Notes: generated by a model from the letters alone, not told the origin. DNA of 22,474 nucleotides from an uncultured Roseburia sp. (GCA_900542495.1 UQNW01000038.1:1-22474); one strand, 5' to 3'. Positions 7,724 to 16,624 are shown, numbered from the stretch's first letter. Translations and numbers: made by a program.

Positions 7724-7780
7724 CTGGAACGGATCTATTTGCAGGAGATCGGTCTTTTTTATGTAAAAAATGAAAAATGG

Positions 7781-8611
7781 TCATGTCCTGACACGGTGGG
7801 ATTTGCGGAACTGCTGTGGCGATTCATGAAAATTTTTCTGGAAGGACTGCGAAAAATAACTGGTAGAGGAAAAACCGATACATCCGGCGATCTCTTCGAT
7901 GCTGTGATTGGTTGTGAGCAGCAGGTCACGCGCAGACGCCAGCCGCACTTCATTCAGGTACGCGATCGGAGATTTTCCATAAAGCTCTGCAAAACGGTGT
8001 GAAAGGTAATATTTTGAGAGACTGCAGTTTTCGGCCAGTGAATCCAGAGAGATCATGCTCTGGTAATTGTGTTCGATAAAGCGTTTTACCTTGTGGCATT
8101 CGTGGCTGCTGTTCTGCGCATCCACCACTTCATAGGATACATGGTCTTTCCGGCAGAAATATAAAATTAAAATATCCAGATAATGCTGGCAGATCTCTGC
8201 GTAGCGGTCCTGTTTATTATGCATTTCGCGCAGGATATTTTCAAAACACTGGCGGATAAAAGGCGAGTTTGCAGAAGCAGGGACGTGAATGTATTCCGGT
8301 TCTTTGTCGGTATTCAGTTTTAATCCTTCCACCCCGAGCACATAATAATCCAGCGGATTTTTCGGATCAGAAAACTCTGTGTGTGTTACCTGCGCACCAA
8401 TCACGACAAGGCTGTTTGAGGAGACCGGGACAGATTCATTTTCTATCTGCATATGACCGGTTCCTTCTTTAATAAAGAAGATTTCCGTAAAATGATGGCT
8501 GTGGGGAAAAGAAGTCCAGTCATTTTCAAATTTGGATGCTGAGATGGAAAGCAGGCGGAAATGGATTTCCGGCTGTACCTCATTATCCAGATTAAACTTT
8601 CGGTTACTCAT
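7781..8611 (-). CDS. AraC-family transcriptional regulator of the GNB/LNB locus
   Basis: A 276-residue AraC/XylS regulator. The N-terminal half (about 10-150) is a cupin-like sensor (FPHSHHFTEIFFIKEGTGHM, then VVIGAQVTHTEF). The C-terminal half (about 175-275) holds two helix-turn-helix units: SLDSLAENCSLSKYYLSHRF and SIEEIAGCIGFSSTSYFSQS, with the AraC signature ending SPQQFRK. The start ATG is 11 bases after GAAAGGA on the minus strand. It is divergent from the transporter-phosphorylase operon, so it most likely activates that operon in response to the imported sugar; the target promoter has a good -10 but no -35, as expected for an activated promoter. The inducer is not known. Confidence 0.92.
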   Translation of the reverse strand: MSNRKFNLDNEVQPEIHFRLLSISASKFENDWTSFPHSHHFTEIFFIKEGTGHMQIENESVPVSSNSLVVIGAQVTHTEFSDPKNPLDYYVLGVEGLKLNTDKEPEYIHVPASANSPFIRQCFENILREMHNKQDRYAEICQHYLDILILYFCRKDHVSYEVVDAQNSSHECHKVKRFIEHNYQSMISLDSLAENCSLSKYYLSHRFAELYGKSPIAYLNEVRLASARDLLLTTNHSIEEIAGCIGFSSTSYFSQSFQKNFHESPQQFRKSHRVRT

Positions 8612-8648
8612 GGAAAATACAGTCCTTTCATGTTATAATTGCAATGAT

Positions 8649-8688
8649 TTCCTATTTATATAGGAACGGTGTTGTACTTAGTATACAA
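8649..8688. promoter_or_regulatory. Candidate operators between araC-type gene and transporter operon
   Basis: Two dyads lie next to each other in the divergent region: TTCCTAT-TTAT-ATAGGAA (8649-8666, perfect 7-bp arms) and TTGTA (8672-8676) with TACAA (8684-8688). Either could be the binding site of the AraC-type regulator or part of its own promoter. Assignment is inferred from position only. Confidence 0.35.
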
Positions 8689-8780
8689 TGAAAAAAGCAA
8701 AATAACAAGATTTTTAAAAATAAAGCAAGAATTATAAAATAAAGAGCAATATATAGATAGGAAAAAGAAAAAATATACGC

Positions 8781-8786
8781 TATAAT
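8781..8786 (+). promoter_or_regulatory. -10 box of the transporter/phosphorylase operon
   Basis: TATAAT at 8781-8786, 63 bases before the start codon at 8850. The sequence at -35 spacing (8758-8763, TAGGAA) does not match the consensus, which fits an activator-dependent promoter. Confidence 0.5.
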
Positions 8787-8849
8787 AACAATTGCAAGAA
8801 GGAAAACACAAGAGTTTATAGTGAAAATTAACAAAAATGGGAGGTTACT

Positions 8850-10250
8850 ATGAAGAAAAAAATTTTGTGTACAATGATGAGCATGGTAATGGCAGCATCT
8901 TTATTTGCGGGGTGCGGCACAGGAACAGGAACGGAGACTTCTGCATCAGATAACAGCAAAACAGAAGAAACAGGAACAGAGGCGGCAGAGCAGCCAACAT
9001 CTGATAATCCATACGCAGCCTATGCGGGAACAACAATCAGTGTAGCCGCAATTGAGACAGGTTATGGTTCGCAAATGTGGCAGGAAGTGACAGATGCATT
9101 TACAGAAGAAACCGGAATTCAGGTAGAACTTACAACAGATAAAAAATTGGAGGATGTAATAGGACCATCCATGCAGGGAGGCGAATACCCGGATGTTATT
9201 CATCTGGCCACGGGACGTGAAGCTGCGTTAACGGAACAGTTTATTAAGGGAAATATGATTACTGACATTACAGATGTCTTATCTATGAAAGTTCCGGGAG
9301 AAGATAAACTTGTTTCAGAGAAGATTGCAGGAGGATTTACAGATACATCATTGACGAATCCTTATGGTGATGGAAAGACATATCTTGCACCAATGTTTTA
9401 TTCCCCATGTGGTCTGTTTTATAATGCAGGTCTTTTAGAAGAAAAAGGATGGGATGTTCCAACAACCTGGGATGAAATGTGGGAACTTGGAGATAAAGCA
9501 AAAGAAGAGGGAATTTATTTATTTACATATCCGACAACAGGATATTTTGATGCATTTTTCTATGCATTAATGTATGCCGCAGGCGGATCTGAATTCTTTG
9601 ATAAGGCCACAAATTATGAAGAAGGTATCTGGGAAACACCAGAAGCACAGACATGTTTTGATATTGTTGCAAAGTTAGCTGAGTACACAAATCCTATTAC
9701 ACCGGCACAGGCAAATGATCAGGATTTTACACAGAACCAGCAGTTAGTACTTGATAATAAGGCAATTTTCATGCCAAATGGAACCTGGATTGTCGGTGAA
9801 ATGGCAGATGCTCCTCGTGCAGATGGATTTAAGTGGGGTATGACAGCTCTTCCGGCGGTAAAAGCGGGAGGAGACAGTTATAGTTATACATGGTTTGAAC
9901 AGGCATGGATTCCTTCTGGTGCAGAACATCAGGATGCAGCAAAATTATTTATCTCATATTTATACAGTGATAAAGCATGTGAAATTTTTGCAAAAGCAGG
10001 AGCTATTCAGCCGGTATTAGGAATTGCAGATAAATTAGAAGGTGATAATGTCATGTTTTATTCTATCTATGATAATGGAGCAAAGGCAGCCATGGGCAAT
10101 TTTGCATCATTTGAAGCAATTCCGGGTATTGAAGTACGTACTGTATTCTTTGACCCTGTAAACTCTTTGGTATCAGGAGATATGACAGAGCAGGAGTGGA
10201 TTGATGGAATTATTTCGGCAAGTGACCAGATGCGGGCAAATTTGAAATAA
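8850..10250 (+). CDS. Sugar ABC transporter substrate-binding lipoprotein (probable GNB/LNB)
   Basis: A 466-residue extracellular solute-binding protein (family 1) tethered as a lipoprotein: basic n-region, hydrophobic core, lipobox LFAGC with C22 as the lipidated cysteine, then a Ser/Thr/Glu-rich linker to about residue 50. The mature domain has the usual features, including GGEYPDVIHLATG, a domain-crossing segment GLFYNAGLLEEKGWDVPTTWDEM, and a Trp/Tyr-rich sugar pocket region. The C-terminal WIPSGAEHQDAAKLFISYLYS helix resembles N-acetylhexosamine-type binding proteins. The gene follows GGGAGG. It is first in the operon with two permeases and a GH112 enzyme, so galacto-N-biose and/or lacto-N-biose is the likely ligand; this is inferred from context, not from the pocket. 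Confidence 0.92.
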   Translation: MKKKILCTMMSMVMAASLFAGCGTGTGTETSASDNSKTEETGTEAAEQPTSDNPYAAYAGTTISVAAIETGYGSQMWQEVTDAFTEETGIQVELTTDKKLEDVIGPSMQGGEYPDVIHLATGREAALTEQFIKGNMITDITDVLSMKVPGEDKLVSEKIAGGFTDTSLTNPYGDGKTYLAPMFYSPCGLFYNAGLLEEKGWDVPTTWDEMWELGDKAKEEGIYLFTYPTTGYFDAFFYALMYAAGGSEFFDKATNYEEGIWETPEAQTCFDIVAKLAEYTNPITPAQANDQDFTQNQQLVLDNKAIFMPNGTWIVGEMADAPRADGFKWGMTALPAVKAGGDSYSYTWFEQAWIPSGAEHQDAAKLFISYLYSDKACEIFAKAGAIQPVLGIADKLEGDNVMFYSIYDNGAKAAMGNFASFEAIPGIEVRTVFFDPVNSLVSGDMTEQEWIDGIISASDQMRANLK

Positions 10251-10291
10251 GAGTTTTTAGTTTTCCTTAATGCTATAGTGGTAAAAATGAG

Positions 10292-10325
10292 TCGGCGGAC
10301 AGGATTTTTGTCCGCCGAATTTTAA
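10292..10325 (+). terminator. Partial terminator after the binding protein gene
   Basis: TCGGCGGACA (10292-10301) and TGTCCGCCGA (10309-10318) form a perfect 10-bp stem with loop GGATTTT, followed by ATTTTAAAT. Placed between the binding protein and permease genes, it would allow more binding protein than permease to be made, a common arrangement in sugar ABC operons. Confidence 0.75.
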
Positions 10326-10358
10326 ATAGTACGGTTTGTTTGAAAGGAACGTGAAAGT

Positions 10359-11243
10359 ATGAAAAAAGCCAGAGGACGAAGCGGTTTTTTGGCGGTATGC
10401 ATAGCACCCGCAGTAATTTTATTTTTTGTGTTTATGATATTGCCTACCTTAAATGTATTCCGAATGTCGTTATTTGAAAAGGGTGCATATTCACCGAATG
10501 AAGCATTTGTTGGTCTGAAAAATTTTAAAACATTAATATCGGATACTAATTTTATAAGGTCCATGCAAAACATGATTTTACTTATTGTTGTTGTTACAAT
10601 AGTTACCTTTGCATTTGCACTTGTTTTTGCGGGTATTCTGTCAAGAGAAAAAATCAGGGGACAGAATTTTTTCCGTATTATTTTTTATATTCCCAATATT
10701 TTATCGGTTGTAGTAATTGCAGGTATTTTTTCTGCAATTTATAAGCCGGAGAACGGAATGTTAAATAGTATTATAAGCTTATTCCATAAAATGGAAAATC
10801 CAATTTTATGGAAAGGAGAGTCTCTTGTTATGGTAAGCCTTATTATTGCCATGGTATGGCAGGCGATTGGTTATTATATGGTAATGTATATGGCATCTAT
10901 GGCAAGCGTACCGGAAAGCCTTTATGAAAGTGCCGGATTAGATGGGGCTGGAAGAATGGTTCAGTTTTTTCAGATTACAATTCCTCTGATTTGGACAAAT
11001 ATTCGCACAACACTGACATTCTTTATTATTTCGACGATTAATATGGCATTTTTATTTGTAAAAGCAATGACTTCCGGCGGACCAAATGGGGCTTCTGAAG
11101 TGGCATTGAGTTATATGTATGGACAAAAAGATGCGGGTTTATATGGATATAGTATGTCAATAGGTGTTGTGATATTCATTTTCTCATTTGCATTATCTGC
11201 ACTTGTAAATAAAGTTACAGAGCGGGAACCACTGGAATTTTAA
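10359..11243 (+). CDS. Sugar ABC transporter permease, MalF-like
   Basis: A 294-residue carbohydrate ABC permease (CUT1 type) with six membrane segments; the first (about 10-32) is followed by the typical MSLFEKGAYSPNEAFVGLKNFKTL outer loop start. The EAA loop that docks the ATPase is at about residues 190-215 (ESAGLDGAGRMVQFFQITIP). The ATG follows AAAGGAA by nine bases. It pairs with the second permease 11 bases downstream. No ATPase gene is in the locus, so a shared MsmK-type ATPase from elsewhere must energise it. Codon and base use are more AT-rich than in the phosphorylase gene of the same operon. Confidence 0.93.
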   Translation: MKKARGRSGFLAVCIAPAVILFFVFMILPTLNVFRMSLFEKGAYSPNEAFVGLKNFKTLISDTNFIRSMQNMILLIVVVTIVTFAFALVFAGILSREKIRGQNFFRIIFYIPNILSVVVIAGIFSAIYKPENGMLNSIISLFHKMENPILWKGESLVMVSLIIAMVWQAIGYYMVMYMASMASVPESLYESAGLDGAGRMVQFFQITIPLIWTNIRTTLTFFIISTINMAFLFVKAMTSGGPNGASEVALSYMYGQKDAGLYGYSMSIGVVIFIFSFALSALVNKVTEREPLEF

Positions 11244-11254
11244 GGAGAAAAAAC

Positions 11255-12145
11255 ATGAAAGAGAAGAAACATTCGAATTCTACCGAGCATTTGTATAAAA
11301 TTTTTATTTATGTAGTTTTAATATTGCTTGCAGTCATCATTATTGTTCCGGTAGCATGGGTATTTATGGCATCTATCAAACAGAATAAAGAATTTTATGG
11401 AAATCCGTGGACTTTGCCGGAGGGTTTTTATTTTCAGAACTTTATTGATGCCTGGAATACAGCAAAAATGGGAGATTACATGTTAAACTCCGCATTTGTT
11501 ACAGCTTTGGCACTTGTAATTCTTTTAATTGTTGCACTGCCAGCAGCTTATTGTTTGTCACGTTTTAAATTTAAAGGAAGCAAATTTTTAAATGCGGCTT
11601 TTATGGGTGGTCTTTTTATTAACGTGAATTATATTGTTGTTCCAATTTTTCTGATGCTGCGAGATGGAGACAATTGGCTGAAATCAGTAATTGGGAAAAG
11701 TTTTCTTTTAAATAATCTGGTCATACTTGCAATCGTATATGCTGCAACGGCACTTCCGTTTACAATTTATCTGTTGTCAGGGTATTTTTCAACATTGGCA
11801 CATGATTATGAAGAAGCGGCATATATTGATGGAGCAGGTTATAGTACAACGATGTGGAAAATTATTTTCCCAATGGCAAAACCATCTATTATTACAGTAA
11901 TCTTGTTTAATTTTCTTTCTTTTTGGAATGAATATATCATTTCCATGACACTGATGAGTTCGGCAAATGGACCGAAAACGTTACCGGTAGGATTATTAAA
12001 TCTGATGCAGGCACAGCAGTCAGCAGCACAGTATGGAATTATGTATGCAGGACTTGTAATAGTAATGCTTCCTACATTAATTTTATATATATGTGTTCAG
12101 AATAAACTGACACAGGGAATGACTGTTGGTGGTTTAAAGGGTTGA
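11255..12145 (+). CDS. Sugar ABC transporter permease, MalG-like
   Basis: A 296-residue CUT1 permease with six membrane helices (first about 15-36). It has the MalG-type N-terminal loop (KQNKEFYGNPWTLPEGF, then FQNFIDAWNTAKMGDYMLNS) and an EAA motif at about residues 188-208 (EEAAYIDGAGYSTTMWKIIF). The C-terminus, TQGMTVGGLKG, is the classical end of this subfamily. The start ATG follows AAGGAG. It is the partner of the preceding permease. The next gene starts 17 bases after the stop and uses a ribosome binding site that begins right at the stop codon, indicating tight coupling. Confidence 0.94.
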   Translation: MKEKKHSNSTEHLYKIFIYVVLILLAVIIIVPVAWVFMASIKQNKEFYGNPWTLPEGFYFQNFIDAWNTAKMGDYMLNSAFVTALALVILLIVALPAAYCLSRFKFKGSKFLNAAFMGGLFINVNYIVVPIFLMLRDGDNWLKSVIGKSFLLNNLVILAIVYAATALPFTIYLLSGYFSTLAHDYEEAAYIDGAGYSTTMWKIIFPMAKPSIITVILFNFLSFWNEYIISMTLMSSANGPKTLPVGLLNLMQAQQSAAQYGIMYAGLVIVMLPTLILYICVQNKLTQGMTVGGLKG

Positions 12146-12162
12146 TGAGAAGGGAGATTAAA

Positions 12163-12366
12163 ATGGAATTTTGGAAAAAGCACACAAAATGCAGAATAAT
12201 TTTAATGGCAGCTCTTTTTATTGCCGGAATAAGCCTGTCTGTTTTTGGATGGGGTATGACAGGAAAAATGACGGGTTTAGGAATTATGCTTATTGGAATT
12301 ATCTGTTTATTAATGGCATTGTGGATTTATAATTGCCCTTTTGCAGAAAAGAAGAAAAGAAAGTAA
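12163..12366 (+). CDS. Small two-helix membrane protein in the GNB/LNB operon
   Basis: A 67-residue protein with two hydrophobic segments (about residues 12-31 and 36-54) and a basic tail (KKKRK). I do not recognise the family with confidence. I chose ATG 12163, six bases after AGGGAG, over the in-frame TTG/ATG at 12142/12145, which would place the ribosome binding site inside the coding region. It sits between the permeases and the phosphorylase, so it is co-transcribed with a sugar transporter and may be an accessory membrane subunit; that is inferred only from position. Confidence 0.7.
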   Translation: MEFWKKHTKCRIILMAALFIAGISLSVFGWGMTGKMTGLGIMLIGIICLLMALWIYNCPFAEKKKRK

Positions 12367-12397
12367 TTATATGGATGAAATAGAGTGAGGAAGAAAA

Positions 12398-14563
12398 ATG
12401 AGTGAGAAAAATACAGGACGTGTCACAATTCCTACAAATCTGGATGTGGTTCCGGAGACAATTGAGTTAATGAAACGCTGGGGAGCGGATGCGATCCGTG
12501 ACTGTGACGGTACAGAGTTCCCGGAGGAACTGACCAAAACCGGCGCAAAAATATATGCAACTTATTATACCACCAGAAAAGATAATGCGTGGGCAAAAGC
12601 AAATCCGGATGAAGTGCAGCAGAGTTATATCATGACTAATTTTTACACTGCAACCGGTAACGAACTCCAGATTCCTTTAATGAAAGGAATTTCGGATGAA
12701 CTGATGCAGGTCAATACAAGAGATGACAGAAAACGCTGGTGGGAAGTCATCGACCGCTCCACAGGGGAAGTGGTATCCACAGATAAATGGGAATACAATG
12801 AGGAGACCGGCTGTGTCTGCATCCACGATACAGAACCGTTCCATGAATATACAGTCAGCTTTTTAGCTTACATCATCTGGGATCCGGTCCATATGTACAA
12901 TGCTGTGACAAATGGCTGGAAGGATTTTGAGCATCAGATCACATTCGATGTCAGACAGCCGAAAACACATAAGTATTCCATGGAGCGTCTGCGTAAATAC
13001 TGTGCAGAGCATCCGTATGTGAACGTGATCCGTTATACAACGTTCTTCCATCAGTTCACACTTGTATTTGATGAGCTTAAGAGAGAGAAGTTTGTTGACT
13101 GGTATGGATATTCTTCCTCTGTAAGTCCATATATTTTAGAGCAGTTTGAGAAAGAGGTCGGTTATAAATTCCGTCCGGAGTTTATCATTGACCAGGGTTA
13201 TCATAATAACCAGTATCGTGTGCCAAGCAAAGAATACAAAGATTTCCAGGCGTTCCAGCGCAGGGAAGTTGCAAAGCTTGCAAAAGAGATGGTTGACATC
13301 ACACATGAATGCGGCAAAGAGGCAATGATGTTTTTGGGGGATCACTGGATCGGAACAGAACCATTCATGGAAGAGTTTGCAACGATCGGTCTTGATGCAG
13401 TGGTAGGAAGCGTTGGAAACGGAAGCACACTTCGTCTGATCTCTGATATTGAAGGTGTAAAATATACAGAAGGAAGATTCCTTCCATACTTTTTCCCGGA
13501 TACCTTCCATGAGGGCGGAAATCCTGTCAAGGAAGCAAAGGAAAACTGGGTGACAGCACGCCGTGCCATCTTAAGAAAACCGATCGACCGTATCGGATAT
13601 GGCGGATACTTAAAACTTGCACTGGAATTCCCGGAATTTTTAGACTATGTGGAAAGCGTCTGCAACGAGTTCCGCGAATTATATGAGAATGCCAAAGGAA
13701 CGACACCGTACTGCGTGAAGAAAGTAGCAGTATTAAACAGCTGGGGCAGGATCAGAAGCTGGGGATGCCATATGGTACACCACGCACTGTACCAGAAACA
13801 GAATTACAGCTATGCGGGAATTATCGAGGCGTTAAGCGGCGCACCGTTTGATGTGAAATTTATTTCATTTGATGATATTTTAAAGGATAAGGATATATTA
13901 AAGGATATTGATGTCATTATCAATGTCGGGGACGGGGATACGGCACACACCGGCGGGGCAGTCTGGGAGAATGCAGTTATTTCCGCAGCCATTCGTGAAT
14001 TTGTCTACCGGGGCGGTGGATTTATCGGTGTCGGGGAACCGGCAGGACACCAGTATCAGGGACATTATCTGCAGCTTGCTGATTTAATTGGTGTGGAAAA
14101 AGAAACCGGATTTACCTTAAACTACGATAAGTATAACTGGGAAGAACACAAAAATCACTTTATTCTTGCAGATACAACAAAGCCTGTTGATTTCGGAGAG
14201 GGCAAGAAGAATATGTTTGCGTATGAGGGAACAGAAATTCTGGTACAGAGGGACAAAGAAGTTCAGATGGCTGTGCATGAATTTGGTGAGGGCCGTTCGG
14301 TCTATATCAGTGGACTGCCATATAGCTTTGAGAACAGCAGAATTCTTTATCGAAGCATTTTGTGGAGTACACATGGCGAAAACTTATTACATCAGTGGTT
14401 TAGTACAAATTTCAATGTGGAAGTACATGCATATGTAAAAAATGGCAAATTCTGTGTTGTAAATAATACCTACGAGCCACAGAATACGGTTATCTATCGC
14501 GGAGATGGAAGCAGTTTTGCGTTGAAAATAGAGGCAAATGAGATTAAATGGTACGCTGTTTAA
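12398..14563 (+). CDS. gnpA: GH112 1,3-beta-galactosyl-N-acetylhexosamine phosphorylase
   Basis: A 721-residue family GH112 enzyme, cytoplasmic (no signal peptide). It cleaves Gal-beta-1,3-GlcNAc (lacto-N-biose, from milk glycans) or Gal-beta-1,3-GalNAc (galacto-N-biose, from mucin) with phosphate, giving galactose 1-phosphate and free N-acetylhexosamine. The family opening GRVTIPTNLDVVPETIELMK, the GADAIRDCDGTEFP segment and FLGDHWIGTEPF are clear; D315 matches the proposed general acid of the Bifidobacterium enzyme (D313). Domains run as a TIM-like barrel (about 1-440), a Rossmann-like domain (about 445-660, VINVGDGDTAHTGG) and a small C-terminal beta domain. The start follows GAGGAAG. GlcNAc versus GalNAc preference cannot be told by eye. 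The gene looks more GC-rich than the permeases before it. Confidence 0.95.
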   Translation: MSEKNTGRVTIPTNLDVVPETIELMKRWGADAIRDCDGTEFPEELTKTGAKIYATYYTTRKDNAWAKANPDEVQQSYIMTNFYTATGNELQIPLMKGISDELMQVNTRDDRKRWWEVIDRSTGEVVSTDKWEYNEETGCVCIHDTEPFHEYTVSFLAYIIWDPVHMYNAVTNGWKDFEHQITFDVRQPKTHKYSMERLRKYCAEHPYVNVIRYTTFFHQFTLVFDELKREKFVDWYGYSSSVSPYILEQFEKEVGYKFRPEFIIDQGYHNNQYRVPSKEYKDFQAFQRREVAKLAKEMVDITHECGKEAMMFLGDHWIGTEPFMEEFATIGLDAVVGSVGNGSTLRLISDIEGVKYTEGRFLPYFFPDTFHEGGNPVKEAKENWVTARRAILRKPIDRIGYGGYLKLALEFPEFLDYVESVCNEFRELYENAKGTTPYCVKKVAVLNSWGRIRSWGCHMVHHALYQKQNYSYAGIIEALSGAPFDVKFISFDDILKDKDILKDIDVIINVGDGDTAHTGGAVWENAVISAAIREFVYRGGGFIGVGEPAGHQYQGHYLQLADLIGVEKETGFTLNYDKYNWEEHKNHFILADTTKPVDFGEGKKNMFAYEGTEILVQRDKEVQMAVHEFGEGRSVYISGLPYSFENSRILYRSILWSTHGENLLHQWFSTNFNVEVHAYVKNGKFCVVNNTYEPQNTVIYRGDGSSFALKIEANEIKWYAV

Positions 14564-14581
14564 TCAGGAGGTATAAAGAAT

Positions 14582-16588
14582 ATGAAGAAACCTGTACTTG
14601 TAATTATGGCAGCCGGAATGGGAAGCCGTTACGGTGGAATGAAACAGATTGATCCAGTAGATGAATATGGACATATTATTGTTGATTTTTCTATTTATGA
14701 TGCTTATCTTGCAGGATTTGAAGAGGTTATTTTTGTAATAAAAAGAGAGAATGCGGAAGATTTTCATAATGTCATAGGGAATCGTATAGAAAAGATTATG
14801 AAAGTAAGATATGCATTTCAGGAGCTGGAAAATCTGCCGGAGGGATTTGAAGTTCCGGCCGGAAGAGTAAAGCCATGGGGAACTGCGCATGCAATTTTAA
14901 GCTGTAAAGATATGATTGACGGACCATTTGCAGTGATTAATGCAGACGACTATTATGGAAGAGAAGCATTTAAGCAGATTTATGATTATCTGAGTGTGCA
15001 TGAAGATAATGAAAAGTATCAGTATGCAATGGTAGGATATCAGTTGAAAAATACTTTGACGGAGAATGGAAGTGTGGCAAGAGGTGTCTGTGATATTGAT
15101 GGTGATGGAAAACTTGTCAGTGTAACAGAACATACAACGATTGTAAAACGTGGAGAGAATGCTGCATATACGGAAGATGATGGAAAAAGTTATACGGATT
15201 TGGCAGGAGATACGATTGTTTCCATGAATTTATGGGGATTTAGCAAGGGATTTTTGTCAGAGATTGCGTATGGATTTCGTGATTTTCTGCAGGAGGGTCT
15301 GCAACATAATCCACTGAAATGTGAATATTATCTTCCGTCGGTCGTCAGCAGACTGTTAGATAGCAATAAAGCAGAAGTAAAAGTTCTTCTTACAACAGAA
15401 AAGTGGTATGGAGTTACCTACAGGGAAGATAAACCAATGGTTATGGCAGCAGTGAAAAAGCTGGAAGAGAATGATTTTTATCCAAAACAGCTCTGTGGAA
15501 AATTAGAAGCGGCTGCAAACTTCTGTTTTGAAGGTGTATATAAAGAAGAAATTCCATGGGGAAATGGACATATTAATGATACTTACCGTGTTACATTTGA
15601 AAACGAACAGGGAGTAAAAAAGCATTATATTTTACAGCAGATGAACAAGAGTATCTTTAAAAACCCGGTTGAATTAATGGAAAATATCGTTGGAGTCACT
15701 GAATTTTTAAAAAGAAAAATTTCAGCTAACGGTGGAAATCCAGAGAGGGAGACATTAAATGTCATTCCTGCAAAAGACGGGAAACCCTATTACGTGGACT
15801 CGGAAGGTGAGTATTGGAGAGCTTATGTATTCATTGAAAATACTGTAAGCTATGATTTGATAGATAATCCTGAAATACTTTATGAGGGCGGTCTGGCATT
15901 TGGCAGATTTCAAAGTATGTTAGCGGATTATCCGGCGAAAACACTTCATGAGACAATTCCGGGATTTCATGATACCAGAGAAAGATTTGAGACATTCAAA
16001 AAGGCAGTGGAAGAGGATGTGTGCAGCAGAGTGGATTTGGTCCGGGAGGAAATTCAGTTTGTATTGGACAGGGAAGAAATTGTGGACTGCTTTCAGGATT
16101 TGCTTAGAAGTGGGAAAATCAGTTGTCGTGTGACTCATAATGACACAAAAATTAATAATGTCCTCATGGATAAGGATACCAAAAAAGGAATATGTGTGAT
16201 TGACCTGGACACTGTAATGCCTGGGGTAGCCATGAATGATTTTGGAGATGCGGTGCGGATTGGAGCAAGTACAGCATTAGAGGATGAACAAAATCTGGAT
16301 AAAGTGTGGTGCGATTTAGAGCTTTTTGAAGCATGTGCGAAGGGCTTTATAGAGGGATGTGGTGGAAAACTTTCACAGGAAGAGATAAAGCTGCTTCCGA
16401 TGGGCGCTAGGCTTATGACCTATGAATGTGGAATGAGGTTTCTTATGGATTATATTCAGGGAGACATTTATTTTAAAATTCACAGACCGGGGCAGAATTT
16501 GGACCGGGCAAGGACACAGTTTAAACTTGTCTCTGATATGGAACATAAGTGGAAAGTAATGGAGAATATTGTGAAGAAGTATATGTAA
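14582..16588 (+). CDS. Fused sugar nucleotidyltransferase / N-acetylhexosamine 1-kinase
   Basis: A 668-residue two-domain cytoplasmic protein. Residues 1 to about 305 are a nucleotidyltransferase of the sugar-1-phosphate uridylyl/thymidylyl type: VIMAAGMGSRYGGMKQ (G12-x-G14-x-R16) binds the NTP, and NADDYYG (N120-D123) supplies metal ligands. Residues about 325-668 are an APH-fold kinase like Bifidobacterium NahK, with HND (H519-D521, catalytic base) and IDLD (D541, D543, metal binding), and a THNDTKINNVLMD loop. The kinase should make HexNAc 1-phosphate; the first domain could then make UDP-HexNAc, or act on Gal 1-phosphate. A strong AGGAGG site precedes the ATG, 18 bases after the phosphorylase stop. 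In bifidobacteria kinase and uridylyltransferase are separate genes. The specificity of the first domain is unknown. Confidence 0.9.
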   Translation: MKKPVLVIMAAGMGSRYGGMKQIDPVDEYGHIIVDFSIYDAYLAGFEEVIFVIKRENAEDFHNVIGNRIEKIMKVRYAFQELENLPEGFEVPAGRVKPWGTAHAILSCKDMIDGPFAVINADDYYGREAFKQIYDYLSVHEDNEKYQYAMVGYQLKNTLTENGSVARGVCDIDGDGKLVSVTEHTTIVKRGENAAYTEDDGKSYTDLAGDTIVSMNLWGFSKGFLSEIAYGFRDFLQEGLQHNPLKCEYYLPSVVSRLLDSNKAEVKVLLTTEKWYGVTYREDKPMVMAAVKKLEENDFYPKQLCGKLEAAANFCFEGVYKEEIPWGNGHINDTYRVTFENEQGVKKHYILQQMNKSIFKNPVELMENIVGVTEFLKRKISANGGNPERETLNVIPAKDGKPYYVDSEGEYWRAYVFIENTVSYDLIDNPEILYEGGLAFGRFQSMLADYPAKTLHETIPGFHDTRERFETFKKAVEEDVCSRVDLVREEIQFVLDREEIVDCFQDLLRSGKISCRVTHNDTKINNVLMDKDTKKGICVIDLDTVMPGVAMNDFGDAVRIGASTALEDEQNLDKVWCDLELFEACAKGFIEGCGGKLSQEEIKLLPMGARLMTYECGMRFLMDYIQGDIYFKIHRPGQNLDRARTQFKLVSDMEHKWKVMENIVKKYM

Positions 16589-16624
16589 GACAAAACAGTG
16601 GCATTGACAATTTCCAATGCTTAA

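Noticed and set aside
8612..8849. Catabolite-response (cre) site before the transporter operon
   Set aside because: I looked for a TGWAARCGYTWNCA-like sequence and saw none that fits.
12142..12162. Upstream TTG/ATG start for the 67-residue membrane protein
   Set aside because: It overlaps the permease stop codon and would place the AGGGAG ribosome binding site inside the coding sequence.
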